Shown: positions 24,480-33,454 of the stretch, one piece after another
How positions within the stretch are numbered: the stretch's first letter is position 1
Layout: every line of letters begins with the position of its first letter
Source of the DNA: JBCBDX01 sp038529265
GTDB lineage: Bacteria > Pseudomonadota > Alphaproteobacteria > Rhizobiales > Rhizobiaceae
Assembly: GCA_038529265.1 (NCBI GenBank)
Contig: JBCBDX010000008.1
Location: 1-64,000 of the forward strand
Reading direction: 5' to 3'
DNA length: 64,000 bases
Made by a program: the position numbers and the translations under genes
Notes under the pieces: model-generated
Seen by the model: only the letters and a program-made list of their open reading frames with translations
Databases searched by the model: none
What the model was told of the DNA's origin: nothing

Positions 24480-25736
24480 TCATTCCGCCAGCGCTGAAAC
24501 ACCAACAATCTCAAAACCGCGCTTTTTCGCATCATTGGCCCAAGCAGCCACCGCCTCAATCGTCAGATCCAGTGCTGCACCTGTGCCAATGGCAACGCCC
24601 CGAGCTGTCGCCAAGTCTTCTAGCGCTTTCAGACGTACATTGATTTCTGCCGGCGAGCGTGCAGAATCGATGACAAGATCAGCTTCAACGTATGGGACTG
24701 CGAGTGCGCGGGCACTGTCCTCCAACCCAGGTGCTTTGGCTGTGCCATCGTTGAAGAATAGTAGGCCCCTTTGGCCAACCTCTCTGAATACGGGTGTCAC
24801 CGCGTTCGTATCGGTCATGAACCGTGCGCCCAAATAATTGGTGATGCCGGTATAGTTGGTAATGGATGCCATGTTGGTGTGAAGGCGTGCGATGTTTGCT
24901 TGTGCCGTAGACTTTAAGCGAAGCGTGTCCGGACCGGGGTTAACATCTGGGTAGTTGAATGGCTCCATGGGCACTTGCAACACCAGTTCGTGCCCCTTCT
25001 TGCGTGCCGCGCGCATCCAACGGTTCAGACTGTTGCCCGCGGGAGAAAAACCAAGTGTGATCTCCGGTGGCAAGCGATCAATAGCGCGTTGGCTAGAGGT
25101 TTGTGATAGCCCAATCCCGCCAATCATGATCGCGATACGTTTGCCAGCATTTTCCGACCATGGCCGTGCATAGATGTCCATGGGCCGCCGGCCATCGGGT
25201 GTAATTCTTGGCAGCAGAAGCCCGTCGCTTAGCTCCTCAAGCGCTTTATCTTCGGGTAGATGGGCAACTTCTATCGGCTGGCCGACCGATGGTATGTTAG
25301 TTGGAGCTAACGTAATAATTTTGGCGCCACCAGGCGACAACAAACGTTCTGTCGCGCCATCGGGCCTTTCTTTGGGTACTGGTGCCTCAATGGTTGTCAG
25401 TTCAGGCGTACTGCTGCTTTGTGTCGGCGCTGATGTATTACCTTCCTGGGTGCCGTAGACGATTTTGACACCGTTTTCGACACGCTCTGCTGGCGGTGCC
25501 GGCGTAATTGAACCGGTCGCAATTATGGCCTGAGCCGGATTGGTTTCCGGCAGATCGAGAACCAGCGTCGGGGGCTTGGGGTCAGCAACGCCCTGCAGTG
25601 CTAGGTTACCGGCAATAAGTGCGCCAAAAACGGATAATCCTATTACCTTTCTGACAACTGCACTCGATCGCCTTGGGGTCTTGCCGGTCTTCGCTTTCCG
25701 GCTGGGTGCCAAAGGTGCATGCAAATCGAGCGACAT
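24480..25736 (-). CDS. Divergent polysaccharide deacetylase family protein (YibQ-like)
   Basis: A 418-residue membrane-anchored protein. A basic N-terminus is followed by a transmembrane helix at about 31-50, a proline- and serine-rich linker (50-190) and a C-terminal NodB-like domain of the divergent polysaccharide deacetylase family: R-I-A-I-M-I-G-G-I-G-L-S, L-Q-V-P-M-E-P-F-N-Y-P, and G-A-R-F-M-T-D. Rhizobial homologues lie, as here, between ctpA and rppH. The domain probably faces the periplasm, and a sugar substrate is presumed, not known. Confidence 0.88.
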   Translation of the reverse strand: MSLDLHAPLAPSRKAKTGKTPRRSSAVVRKVIGLSVFGALIAGNLALQGVADPKPPTLVLDLPETNPAQAIIATGSITPAPPAERVENGVKIVYGTQEGNTSAPTQSSSTPELTTIEAPVPKERPDGATERLLSPGGAKIITLAPTNIPSVGQPIEVAHLPEDKALEELSDGLLLPRITPDGRRPMDIYARPWSENAGKRIAIMIGGIGLSQTSSQRAIDRLPPEITLGFSPAGNSLNRWMRAARKKGHELVLQVPMEPFNYPDVNPGPDTLRLKSTAQANIARLHTNMASITNYTGITNYLGARFMTDTNAVTPVFREVGQRGLLFFNDGTAKAPGLEDSARALAVPYVEADLVIDSARSPAEINVRLKALEDLATARGVAIGTGAALDLTIEAVAAWANDAKKRGFEIVGVSALAE

Positions 25737-25768
25737 GGGTGAACCAACTTCCTTCCCGGCGAATCAAA

Positions 25769-25792
25769 ATGGCCACCGTTTCCGATGGCCAT
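25769..25792 (-). terminator. Hairpin between ctpA and the YibQ-like gene
   Basis: On the minus strand ATGGCCA pairs perfectly with TGGCCAT around a 10-base loop, followed by TTTTGATT. It lies between the ctpA stop and the next start, so it may reduce rather than block transcription into the YibQ-rppH-GNAT genes. Confidence 0.5.
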
Positions 25793-25828
25793 GAAGTGTA
25801 TTGGTCTTCAGTTTTTCCGCAACCGGTC

Positions 25829-27151
25829 TCAGTTCGGCAGTGCCTTGGCTGGATCGGGTGGGAAAGCAGCGTGTTGTTCCTCGCCACGCAGAAGTTTTAG
25901 TGCATACTGAAGCTGATCATCTTCTTCCGCATCCTGCGGTACGTAGGCGATTGAGCCTGAGCCAGCCTCGTCTTCTTCCTCGCCTTCAATGTGACCGGGA
26001 AGATCGCTTTCGCCGCGAACAAGGTCACGACCAAGCAATTCATCCGGCAGTGTCTGTTCCACAACAATATCCGGCGTGATGCCCTTGCCCTGGATCGATA
26101 CGCCGCCAGGTGTGTAATAGAGCGCCGTTGTCAAACGAAGTGCTGCATTGTCTGCCAGTTGGAGAATGGTTTGCACTGAACCTTTGCCAAAGGACTGTGT
26201 GCCAACGACCGTCGCACGCTTATGGTCTTGAAGCGCCCCTGCGACAATCTCGGATGCTGACGCAGAGCCACCATTGATGAGTACCACCACTGGCAACCCC
26301 TCGATCAAGTCGCCATTGCGTGCAGAAAATCTTCGCGTATCGCGGTCATCGCGACCTCGTGTTGAAACAATGAGACCACGCTCAAGAAATGCATCTGAGA
26401 CATTGATTGCCTGATCCAAAAGGCCGCCTGGGTTGAGGCGCAGATCGAGGACAAAGCCTTTGAGATTTTCTTCACCAATATCTTTGGTGAGCTCTTCAAT
26501 GCCCGTTCTCAAATTGTCGAAAGTTTGGTCAGTAAAGGAAATGACGCGCAAATATCCGATGTCATCTTCCTGACGGAACTTCACCGCCTGTACCTTGATG
26601 ATGTCGCGGATGATCGTGATATCGAATGGTTCAGATACCCCTTCGCGTACCACTGTAATATCAATCGGGGTATTGGGTGCGCCCTTCATTCGGTCAACAG
26701 CCTCGGTAAGCGTCAAGCCCCGTACCTCGGTTCCATCGATGCCGATGATCAGATCGCCAGCCAAGACGCCAGCCGCTTCGGCGGGTGTGCCAAACATTGG
26801 AGTGATGACCTTCACAGCATCATCTTCCATCGTCACTTCAATACCCAAGCCGCCAAACTCGCCACGTGTTTGTGTGCGCATGTCTTCAGCGTCATCCGCG
26901 TTAAGATAGCTGGAGTGCGGATCAAGAGAGGTAAGCATGCCATTAATGGCGCTTTCTACCAGCTCTTTTTCATTTGGTTCTTCGACGTAATTGGCACGGA
27001 CGCGCTCGAATATGTCGCCAAAAATGGCGAGCTGCCGATATGTTTCGCTTCCAGCTGCTTCAGCCGAAATGCGCGACGGGCCGCTCATGAGCATGGTCGC
27101 TGATGCGCCCATCAATACGCCTGCAAACAAGATCGATGCTTTACGCAACAT
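25829..27151 (-). CDS. ctpA: Carboxy-terminal processing protease CtpA (S41)
   Basis: A periplasmic serine protease with a Ser/Lys dyad that trims exported or cell-wall proteins. The 440-residue protein has an N-terminal signal or anchor (about 5-30), a PDZ domain at about 100-185, and the S41 catalytic domain with the putative nucleophile Ser298 in N-G-G-S-A-S-A-S-E and Lys323 in S-F-G-K-G-S. The C-terminal tail is highly acidic (E-G-E-E-E-D-E-A). It follows the EnvC-like gene by 23 bases, linking it to septal cell-wall hydrolysis in this order. Confidence 0.96.
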   Translation of the reverse strand: MLRKASILFAGVLMGASATMLMSGPSRISAEAAGSETYRQLAIFGDIFERVRANYVEEPNEKELVESAINGMLTSLDPHSSYLNADDAEDMRTQTRGEFGGLGIEVTMEDDAVKVITPMFGTPAEAAGVLAGDLIIGIDGTEVRGLTLTEAVDRMKGAPNTPIDITVVREGVSEPFDITIIRDIIKVQAVKFRQEDDIGYLRVISFTDQTFDNLRTGIEELTKDIGEENLKGFVLDLRLNPGGLLDQAINVSDAFLERGLIVSTRGRDDRDTRRFSARNGDLIEGLPVVVLINGGSASASEIVAGALQDHKRATVVGTQSFGKGSVQTILQLADNAALRLTTALYYTPGGVSIQGKGITPDIVVEQTLPDELLGRDLVRGESDLPGHIEGEEEDEAGSGSIAYVPQDAEEDDQLQYALKLLRGEEQHAAFPPDPAKALPN

Positions 27152-27174
27152 ATTCTAACCTCTCTTTGATCGCC

Positions 27175-28665
27175 TCATGACGACCACCATTGGCCAATGT
27201 CTATCGGCCTGCCATTTTGCCTAAGCTCAACATAGAGCGTTGGCTTGTCGCCCGTTGCCGCTGCTGCCGAAACGCTTGCAAGCCGCACAGAGCCCATTAT
27301 CCCGACCGGCTCACCAGCGATAACAAATTGCCCTTCGCTGACATCGATCCGATCCATGCCTGCCAAAACGATATGGTATTTTTCGCCAGCATCAAGGATC
27401 AAAACGTTACCATATGCACGAAATGGACCCGCATAAAGGACTGTTCCATCTGCTGGGGCAGTCACAATTGTGTTAGGCAGCGTTTCAATCGTATCACCTT
27501 GAGCCGTATCACCCAAGCCATCGTTTGCACCGAAAGCTGTTATGGTGCGCCCTGCTACAGGCTGCGGCAGGCTATTGCGAAGGTTGGAAAACCTGACAGC
27601 CGGCGCAATAATCTGGGGCTCTTGTGCTAATTGTTCCGCTCGCTCCCGGGCTCTTTCCAACGCCGCTTGGGCTTCCAGACGGGCTTTTTCGGCTTCTTCC
27701 AGTGCAGCCTGTTGTTCGGCCTCTTCGCGAGCCAAAGCTGCTAGTCTTGCCTCTTCGGCGGCCTGCAGTGCGGCAAGCCGTTCTGCTTCCTCCTGCTCAA
27801 GGCGCTGTCTCTCTTCCGCCGCGCGGCGTGCTGCTTCCTCTCGAATGGTTGCTGCTTCGGCCTGAAGCTCGCCAATCAGTTTTTCGAGCGACTGGGCTTC
27901 ATCGGCTAATTGACGCGCTCGCAACTCGCGTTCTCGCAGATTGCTGCGTGCCTGTTCCTCAAGCTCGCGCTTTTCAAGGATCAACAGCTCAAGCCTACCC
28001 TGTTCGCTGGCCTGTTCGGTTCGTGTGAGTGTAAGCCGTTCGCTTTCTTGCTCAGTCGTTGCTTGAAGCGTTGCCAATTCACGCAAGTCCTCAATCAAAA
28101 TGCTGGTTTGCTCGCGCATTTTTGGCACAACCGAGGCTAAAAGAATGGATGAACGCACAGAAGCCAAGGCGTCTTCCGGTTGAACCAAAATGGCAGGTGG
28201 AGGATTTAGCCCCATTCGCTGCAGAGCAGCGAGCACCTCAGTCAAAAGGGCTCTTCGTTCCCATAGGCTTGTCGTTAGCGCTGCGGCACGTATGCCCAGA
28301 TCTTCCAACTGCTCTTGCAAATCCAGAATGTCGCGTGATAATTTTTGCTCGGTTTTGGCGGCTGCAACGAGCGCGGTGGTGATCGAAGCGCGGTCTTTTC
28401 TGATCTGATCGATTTCTTCGGTGAGCTTGGCGATTTGGACATCAGCCAAACCGCGTTCTTGCAAAATGCTTTTAAGTTGAGCTCGGCTTGAGCCAACCCT
28501 GTTTTCCAGTCCTTGTGCTTGCAACTCCAGTGTAGAGCCGCCTTCGTTGTTGCTTGTGACTACTGTCTGGGCGTTTGACGGAGCCGATAAAGCAACGGTC
28601 AGGGCGAGAACGGGCCCTAACAGGTGCACATGATTCGTCTTATCGGCTTTCATTATCATCGACAT
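27175..28665 (-). CDS. EnvC-like murein hydrolase activator (degenerate LytM/M23)
   Basis: A periplasmic protein of about 496 residues with a signal peptide (cleavage after S-N-A near residue 32), a very long coiled coil (about 50-340) that becomes Ala/Glu-rich, and a C-terminal M23/LytM fold. The zinc ligands of active LytM enzymes are missing: the usual H-x-x-x-D region reads G-R-T-I-T-A-F-G-A-N-D-G and the H-x-H position reads Y-V-E-L-R. This is the EnvC pattern, activating amidases at the septum rather than cutting itself. The frame opens at a TTG (28689); the ATG at 28665 with GGGTG ahead is preferred, and ATGs at 28659 and 28653 are also possible. Confidence 0.9.
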   Translation of the reverse strand: MSMIMKADKTNHVHLLGPVLALTVALSAPSNAQTVVTSNNEGGSTLELQAQGLENRVGSSRAQLKSILQERGLADVQIAKLTEEIDQIRKDRASITTALVAAAKTEQKLSRDILDLQEQLEDLGIRAAALTTSLWERRALLTEVLAALQRMGLNPPPAILVQPEDALASVRSSILLASVVPKMREQTSILIEDLRELATLQATTEQESERLTLTRTEQASEQGRLELLILEKRELEEQARSNLRERELRARQLADEAQSLEKLIGELQAEAATIREEAARRAAEERQRLEQEEAERLAALQAAEEARLAALAREEAEQQAALEEAEKARLEAQAALERARERAEQLAQEPQIIAPAVRFSNLRNSLPQPVAGRTITAFGANDGLGDTAQGDTIETLPNTIVTAPADGTVLYAGPFRAYGNVLILDAGEKYHIVLAGMDRIDVSEGQFVIAGEPVGIMGSVRLASVSAAAATGDKPTLYVELRQNGRPIDIGQWWSS

Positions 28666-28704
28666 AAGCTGTGCACCCAAGTGTGACAATATTGGGATTT
28701 CAAC

Positions 28705-29190
28705 TCATTGCCGATGATATGGGTGTCCACTTAAGATCGTTATCAGACGATACAGCTGTTCGGCGGCAATGATACGGACCAATTGATGTGGCATTGTTTG
28801 CTTGCCAAAGCTGACCAACTGATCGGCGCGCGTTCTGACTTCATGCCCGTGCCCATCAGCACCACCGATTGCCAACACGCAACTGGTACGCCCTTCATCT
28901 CGGAACCGCGCAACGAGTTGTGCCCAGTTATCCGACGAGATATCGTGCCCGCTTTCGTCCAAGACAATCAGAGCAGCCCGATCAGACTTTATGTGTCCGA
29001 TAATGCTTGCGGCTTCCTGCGATTTTCTGGTTTTGGCGTCGGATGCACGGCTTTCGGCATGCTCCGTGATGCCGCCCCAAGACATGCCCAATTGGGGAGC
29101 GCTTTTTTTTATGCGATCACAATAGCGTTCGAGCAGGTCTCGTTCAGGCCCTGCCTTCATTTTGCCAACGCAAATCATTCCCAGCTGCAT
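28705..29190 (-). CDS. rlmH: 23S rRNA pseudouridine-1915 N3-methyltransferase RlmH
   Basis: RlmH methylates pseudouridine 1915 in helix 69 of 23S rRNA. The 161-residue SPOUT-fold protein has L-D-E-S-G-H, F-x-I-G-G-A-D-G-like A-I-G-G-A-D-G-H-G, and the C-terminal H-Q-L-V-R-I-I-A-A-E-Q-L-Y-R, all standard. It lies between rsfS and the EnvC-like gene in the conserved run. Confidence 0.96.
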   Translation of the reverse strand: MQLGMICVGKMKAGPERDLLERYCDRIKKSAPQLGMSWGGITEHAESRASDAKTRKSQEAASIIGHIKSDRAALIVLDESGHDISSDNWAQLVARFRDEGRTSCVLAIGGADGHGHEVRTRADQLVSFGKQTMPHQLVRIIAAEQLYRLITILSGHPYHRQ

Positions 29191-29244
29191 GGACTATGCT
29201 CCCAGCAGCATATTGCGTGTCAATTCATCCACTGAGATTTCAGA

Positions 29245-29661
29245 TCAGTGGAGTGTGTCATTCTCGGCCAGATCGTCCTCTGCCCACATTTTCTCAATGG
29301 CGTAGAAGTCCCGTACTTCTGGTCTGAAAATGTGAACGATGACATCGCCGGTATCGATCAGCACCCAATCGGCCGCGTTTAAACCTTCAACGCGTGAAGT
29401 GCCGAAACCGGCCTCTTTCAGAGCACGTAGAAGGTGGTCGGCAACAGCATTGACATGGCGGTGAGACCGTCCTGAGGCCACAACCATATGATCTGCGAGT
29501 GCTGATTTTCCGGAGATGTCGAGAGCGACAAGATCCTCTGCCTTTGATTCATCAAGGCTTGAGAGGACAATCGATAGTATCTGATCCGCGACGGCTTTAC
29601 CGTGAAGCTCAGATTTTGAAACCTGCTTTGATGCAGCGTTTCCAAGGGTCGTTGTTCTCAA
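29245..29661 (-). CDS. rsfS: Ribosome silencing factor RsfS
   Basis: RsfS binds L14 on the large subunit and blocks subunit joining in slow growth. The product is 138 residues with A-D-H-M-V-V-A-S-G-R-S-H-R-H, D-W-V-L-I-D-T-G-D-V-I-V-H-I-F and R-x-F-Y-x-I-E-K-M-W. The start was set at TTG 29661, which has GAAAGGAAA six bases ahead; the frame opens at another TTG (29685) that would include that site. Later starts are possible because the first 25 residues are poorly conserved. nadD is 101 bases upstream. Confidence 0.92.
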   Translation of the reverse strand: MRTTTLGNAASKQVSKSELHGKAVADQILSIVLSSLDESKAEDLVALDISGKSALADHMVVASGRSHRHVNAVADHLLRALKEAGFGTSRVEGLNAADWVLIDTGDVIVHIFRPEVRDFYAIEKMWAEDDLAENDTLH

Positions 29662-29761
29662 GTGTTTCCTTTCGCGTAAGAACAAACGGGCGTGATCAAA
29701 TCACCTTAACAAGATAGGCACGCCTATTTTGCATTTTCAAGACAGGTTGGTTCAACAATCG

Positions 29762-30406
29762 TTAACTTGTCGTGTCCGTGTGTTTTGCGCGCAACTGTGT
29801 TGAAGACAGTGGAGAGCGTGGACCGTGCAGAAACGTCCAGGCGGGCGGACGTATATAAGGCAGCAATGCTGCATCGCTCTCATCAACACGAGCATGGTAA
29901 AAAGTCTTGGCCATCTTGGATGACAGATAAGCAAGAGTGGAGCCAGGACGGTCGATCGCCGCAATCGGGAAGGTCTGTGCGATCTTTCGCCAATCCTGCC
30001 AATGGTGGAACGATGCCAGGTTGTCGGCACCCATTAACCACACAAAGCGGACGCCGGGGTTGCGTTTTTTGACCAGTTCAAGCGTTTTCGCCGTATATCG
30101 GGTATTGAAGAGCGCTTCAAACGCCGTCACTTTCACTCGCGGGTCATCATTAATGGCAGAAGACAGCGCACATCTTTCGGCTAGTGAGGGTAAATCGCTG
30201 GTGTCTTTAAGCGGATTGCCCGGCGTGACCATCCACCAGATTTGATCAAGCTCCAGGCGGCGGATACCCAGTTCGGTTACCAGCAGATGGCCTTCATGGG
30301 GCGGATTGAAAGAGCCACCAAACAAACCAACTATCATGCCTGGCTCCACATGGGGCATGCGCAGATAGGCGCGCGCGATTCCTTCAGAGGCAAAGGAAGT
30401 TGGCAT
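29762..30406 (-). CDS. nadD: Nicotinate-nucleotide adenylyltransferase NadD
   Basis: NadD makes deamido-NAD from nicotinate mononucleotide and ATP in NAD synthesis. The 214-residue protein has the nucleotidyltransferase motif G-G-S-F-N-P-P-H-E-G-H at about 30-40 and the second signature S-S-T-x-x-R as S-S-T-Q-L-R near the C-terminus. The ATG has AAGGAA 7 bases ahead. It lies 29 bases after proA in the minus-strand block. Confidence 0.96.
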   Translation of the reverse strand: MPTSFASEGIARAYLRMPHVEPGMIVGLFGGSFNPPHEGHLLVTELGIRRLELDQIWWMVTPGNPLKDTSDLPSLAERCALSSAINDDPRVKVTAFEALFNTRYTAKTLELVKKRNPGVRFVWLMGADNLASFHHWQDWRKIAQTFPIAAIDRPGSTLAYLSSKMAKTFYHARVDESDAALLPYIRPPAWTFLHGPRSPLSSTQLRAKHTDTTS

Positions 30407-30435
30407 TAAAAGTTCCTTGTCGTGGACTGAAGCAC

Positions 30436-31725
30436 TTAAAGCGGGCGAATTTGTCCGCTGCCACGCACGCGATATTTGAACGATGTCAATTGTTCAACGC
30501 CCACTGGGCCACGCGCATGCATCTTGCCGGTGGCAATGCCAATTTCAGCACCCATGCCGAATTCGCCACCATCAGCAAATTGAGTTGAGGCATTATGTAA
30601 AAGGATTGCTGAATCCACGTTGGCGAAGAATGTCTCTACAACCGTCGCGTCCTCGGCAAATACCGCTTCAGTGTGATTGGATGACCATCGCGTGATGTGT
30701 GCGACCGCACCATCAATGCCATCAACCGCAGAAACCGAAATAATGGGCGCAAGATACTCTGTCGCCCAATCGTCTTCACTTGCTGGCGAAGCGTCTACGT
30801 AGATTGAGCGGATTGTTTCATCGGCGCGGATTTCACAGCCTTCAGCTGCCAAAGCCTCCAGAATTGGTAAGGCATGCGTCTTAATTGCAGCTTGATCTAT
30901 CAGAAGTGTTTCTGCAGCGCCGCATATTCCGGTTCGGCGCAGCTTGGAGTTGAGAACCAAAGGCACCGTCATCTCAACGTTTGAAGATGCATCGACATAA
31001 AGGTGACAAAGGCCTTCCAGATGCGCAAAAACGGGAACACGCGCCTCAGTTTGTACACGGCCAACCAAGCTCTTGCCGCCGCGTGGGACGATGACATCAA
31101 TATTGCCGCTGAGACCGCCCAGCATTTGCCCAACTGCGCGCCGGTCAGTTGTTGGTACAATCTGGATCGCTGTCTCCGGCAAACCTGCTTCCTTCAAACC
31201 GGCAATCAACGCCTCGTGGATCGCGGCCGATGAATTGACTGAATCAGAACCGCCGCGCAAAATTACGGCATTGCCCGCCTTGAGGCAAAGTGCACCGGCG
31301 TCTGCTGTTACATTGGGACGGCTTTCATAAATGACGCCTACAACGCCAAGAGGCGTGCGCACCCGTTCGATTTGAAGCCCGTTGGGACGATCCCAGGCAG
31401 CGATGACGTCACCAACCGGGTCATCTAATTCTGCGATGGCACGAACGCCGTTCGCCATGGACGCAACACGATCCGGGTTTAAAGCCAGACGATCCAGAAA
31501 CGAGCCCGAAATACCCGCTTCGCGCGCATTTTTCATGTCGATTTCGTTAGCAGCTATGATGTCATCGCTAGAAGCGATAATGGCGTCAGCCATCGCGCTG
31601 AGTGCCTTGTCTTTTGTTTCGGCGCTTGCTGTTGACAGCGAATGGGCTGCAGCGCGCGCATTTGCACCCAGCACTTCCATCATGGCCGCAAGTTCGGCAT
31701 CAGTCATTTCGGAACGGTTCAGCAT
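30436..31725 (-). CDS. proA: Gamma-glutamyl phosphate reductase ProA
   Basis: ProA reduces gamma-glutamyl phosphate to glutamate-5-semialdehyde, step two of proline synthesis. The 429-residue protein has an aldehyde-dehydrogenase fold with Cys268 in R-R-T-G-I-C-G-A-A as nucleophile and P-L-G-V-V-G-V-I-Y-E-S-R-P-N early on. The frame extends to 31779, but the ATG at 31725 with GGGTG ahead gives the normal length. It is separated from proB by a small secreted-protein gene rather than being adjacent. Confidence 0.96.
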   Translation of the reverse strand: MLNRSEMTDAELAAMMEVLGANARAAAHSLSTASAETKDKALSAMADAIIASSDDIIAANEIDMKNAREAGISGSFLDRLALNPDRVASMANGVRAIAELDDPVGDVIAAWDRPNGLQIERVRTPLGVVGVIYESRPNVTADAGALCLKAGNAVILRGGSDSVNSSAAIHEALIAGLKEAGLPETAIQIVPTTDRRAVGQMLGGLSGNIDVIVPRGGKSLVGRVQTEARVPVFAHLEGLCHLYVDASSNVEMTVPLVLNSKLRRTGICGAAETLLIDQAAIKTHALPILEALAAEGCEIRADETIRSIYVDASPASEDDWATEYLAPIISVSAVDGIDGAVAHITRWSSNHTEAVFAEDATVVETFFANVDSAILLHNASTQFADGGEFGMGAEIGIATGKMHARGPVGVEQLTSFKYRVRGSGQIRPL

Positions 31726-31791
31726 GGAACACCCGTTGATCTTTTGGGCGGTTTTTACATGCGCTCGCCCTAAAGGCAATTGGACATGAAC

Positions 31792-32226
31792 TTACGGCAA
31801 GTGTTGGGCGATGAACTTGCCGCAGCGCCGACCATTATGGCCTTTGGCGCATATACGAAACCTACGCTTCTCGCCGTTTGCAACTGGTACATAGGCGAAA
31901 ACGCGTTTCGTGCCCCCCGCTGGCAGGGTAATGGACGATGCCAATGAGATATCAGCAACTGCACGAAAGTGTGCGTCGTAGGAAGACAGAATGAGCCTCT
32001 GTGGCCGTTTGCCGGGATTGGTGACGACAAAGCTGATGGCCGCAACATCACGAAGTGTTTTTGTCACGGTATGATCACCGGCCAGGCCGATCCCGTTTTC
32101 GACTTTCGCAATTGATGCCGTAAAGGTCAGTTTAGCGCTTCCGGCAAGTGAGGGGCTATTTGCGCCAAAAATTACAACAGCTGCTACCAACCATTTCTGC
32201 AAACTACTGAAATGCTTGGTGTACAT
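31792..32226 (-). CDS. Small secreted protein between proB and proA, unknown function
   Basis: A 144-residue protein with a signal peptide (hydrophobic 12-22, cleavage near S-L-A at 26-28). The mature part is predicted mostly beta (T-V-T-K-T-L, F-V-V-T-N-P-G-K-R, R-V-F-A-Y-V-P-V) and has two cysteines (126 and 135) that could form a disulfide, plus a basic C-terminus. I do not recognise the family; the layout resembles a small periplasmic beta-sandwich. It is 108 bases after proB and 66 before proA on the same strand and may have its own promoter in the AT-rich gap at 32227-32334. Confidence 0.7.
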   Translation of the reverse strand: MYTKHFSSLQKWLVAAVVIFGANSPSLAGSAKLTFTASIAKVENGIGLAGDHTVTKTLRDVAAISFVVTNPGKRPQRLILSSYDAHFRAVADISLASSITLPAGGTKRVFAYVPVANGEKRRFRICAKGHNGRRCGKFIAQHLP

Positions 32227-32334
32227 CTGCTGCCGGTTCGCCTCCGTTTGGTAAGCAAACCGTTAACATACGGCTCTGTTCGGCACACTGATAAGCTTTT
32301 GTTAACCACAAAAGTTAAGCTGAATAGCGGGCGT

Positions 32335-33450
32335 TTAATTCAAAACGAGATCATCGCGGTGGACTGCCGCTGCACGCGGCGCGTACCCGAGAACTTCTTC
32401 AATATCTTCCGAGCGACGCCCTGCAATTTTGGCCAGTTCATCGACATCATAAGCGGCAAGGCCACGGCCCACCTCAGTGTCTGTTCCCTCAAGAATGAGA
32501 GCCACTGTATCGCCTCGCGCAAACTGGCCTGACAAGGACTTCACTCCCGCCGGCAGTAACGACTTACCAGCTTTAAGGGCTCGCTCGGCGCCCGCGTCGA
32601 TAACGACTTGGCCTTGTGGCTCCAATTGTCCCGCGATCCAGCTTTTCCACGCCGACACAGGGTTTGGTACCGCTTTGAAGAGTGTGTATCGGGCATTGCC
32701 TTGTGACAGTGCGCTCAACGGATTTTCAATCCTGCCATCGGCAATGATCATTGCGGTGCCGGCTCTCGTGGCGATTTTGGCTGCATCAAGCTTGGTCCGC
32801 ATGCCGCCACGCGAAAGGTTGGATGCAGCCTTGCCAGCCATGGCTTCGATGTCGTTGGTGATTGCTTCGACAATCGGTATATGTCTCGCGTCAGGCTGAC
32901 GGATGGGCGGTGCTGAATAAAGCCCATCTACGTCTGACAGAAGGACCAACAGGTCTGCGCCCACCATGGTGGCAACGCGCGCCGCCAAACGATCATTATC
33001 GCCATATCGAATCTCTGTCGTTGCCACGGTATCGTTTTCGTTGATCACCGGAACAGCCTGTAGCTTCAACAGCGCATTGATAGTTGCGCGGGCATTTAAG
33101 AAGCGACGCCTGGTCTCTGTGTCTTCAAGCGTCAGCAGAATTTGACCTGTCGTTATAGCGTGGTCGTTGAGTGCTTGGTTCCAATGGTGGGCCAAGGCGA
33201 TTTGTCCGGCCGCTGCAGCCGCTTGGCTTTCTTCAAGCTTGAGCTGATCGGCGGATAGATTCAAAACAGTTCGTCCCATCGCTATGGCGCCCGATGAAAC
33301 GACAAGGACTTCAGAACCCGACCTATGAAGCGCGCTGATGTCACTGCAGAGTTTTTGCAGCCAGTTTGTGCGCACACCTGATTGTGGATCAACTAGCAGG
33401 GCCGAACCGATCTTTATAACAATCCGCTTGTGAGAACTCTCAAACAACAT
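32335..33450 (-). CDS. proB: Glutamate 5-kinase ProB with PUA domain
   Basis: ProB phosphorylates glutamate, the first and feedback-controlled step of proline synthesis. The 371-residue protein has the amino-acid-kinase domain (V-I-K-I-G-S-A-L-L, S-S-G-A-I, I-N-E-N-D-T-V, R-G-G-M-x-T-K) and a C-terminal PUA domain (about 285-371, G-x-x-V-I-D-A-G-A). Its ATG is 4 bases after the obgE stop, so it is co-transcribed with obgE. Confidence 0.96.
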   Translation of the reverse strand: MLFESSHKRIVIKIGSALLVDPQSGVRTNWLQKLCSDISALHRSGSEVLVVSSGAIAMGRTVLNLSADQLKLEESQAAAAAGQIALAHHWNQALNDHAITTGQILLTLEDTETRRRFLNARATINALLKLQAVPVINENDTVATTEIRYGDNDRLAARVATMVGADLLVLLSDVDGLYSAPPIRQPDARHIPIVEAITNDIEAMAGKAASNLSRGGMRTKLDAAKIATRAGTAMIIADGRIENPLSALSQGNARYTLFKAVPNPVSAWKSWIAGQLEPQGQVVIDAGAERALKAGKSLLPAGVKSLSGQFARGDTVALILEGTDTEVGRGLAAYDVDELAKIAGRRSEDIEEVLGYAPRAAAVHRDDLVLN

Positions 33451-33454
33451 GGTA

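Noticed and set aside
27640..27860. Ala/Glu-rich repetitive segment, resembling TolA or a repeat array
   Set aside because: It is the coiled-coil region of the EnvC-like protein; the repeats are low-complexity coding sequence.
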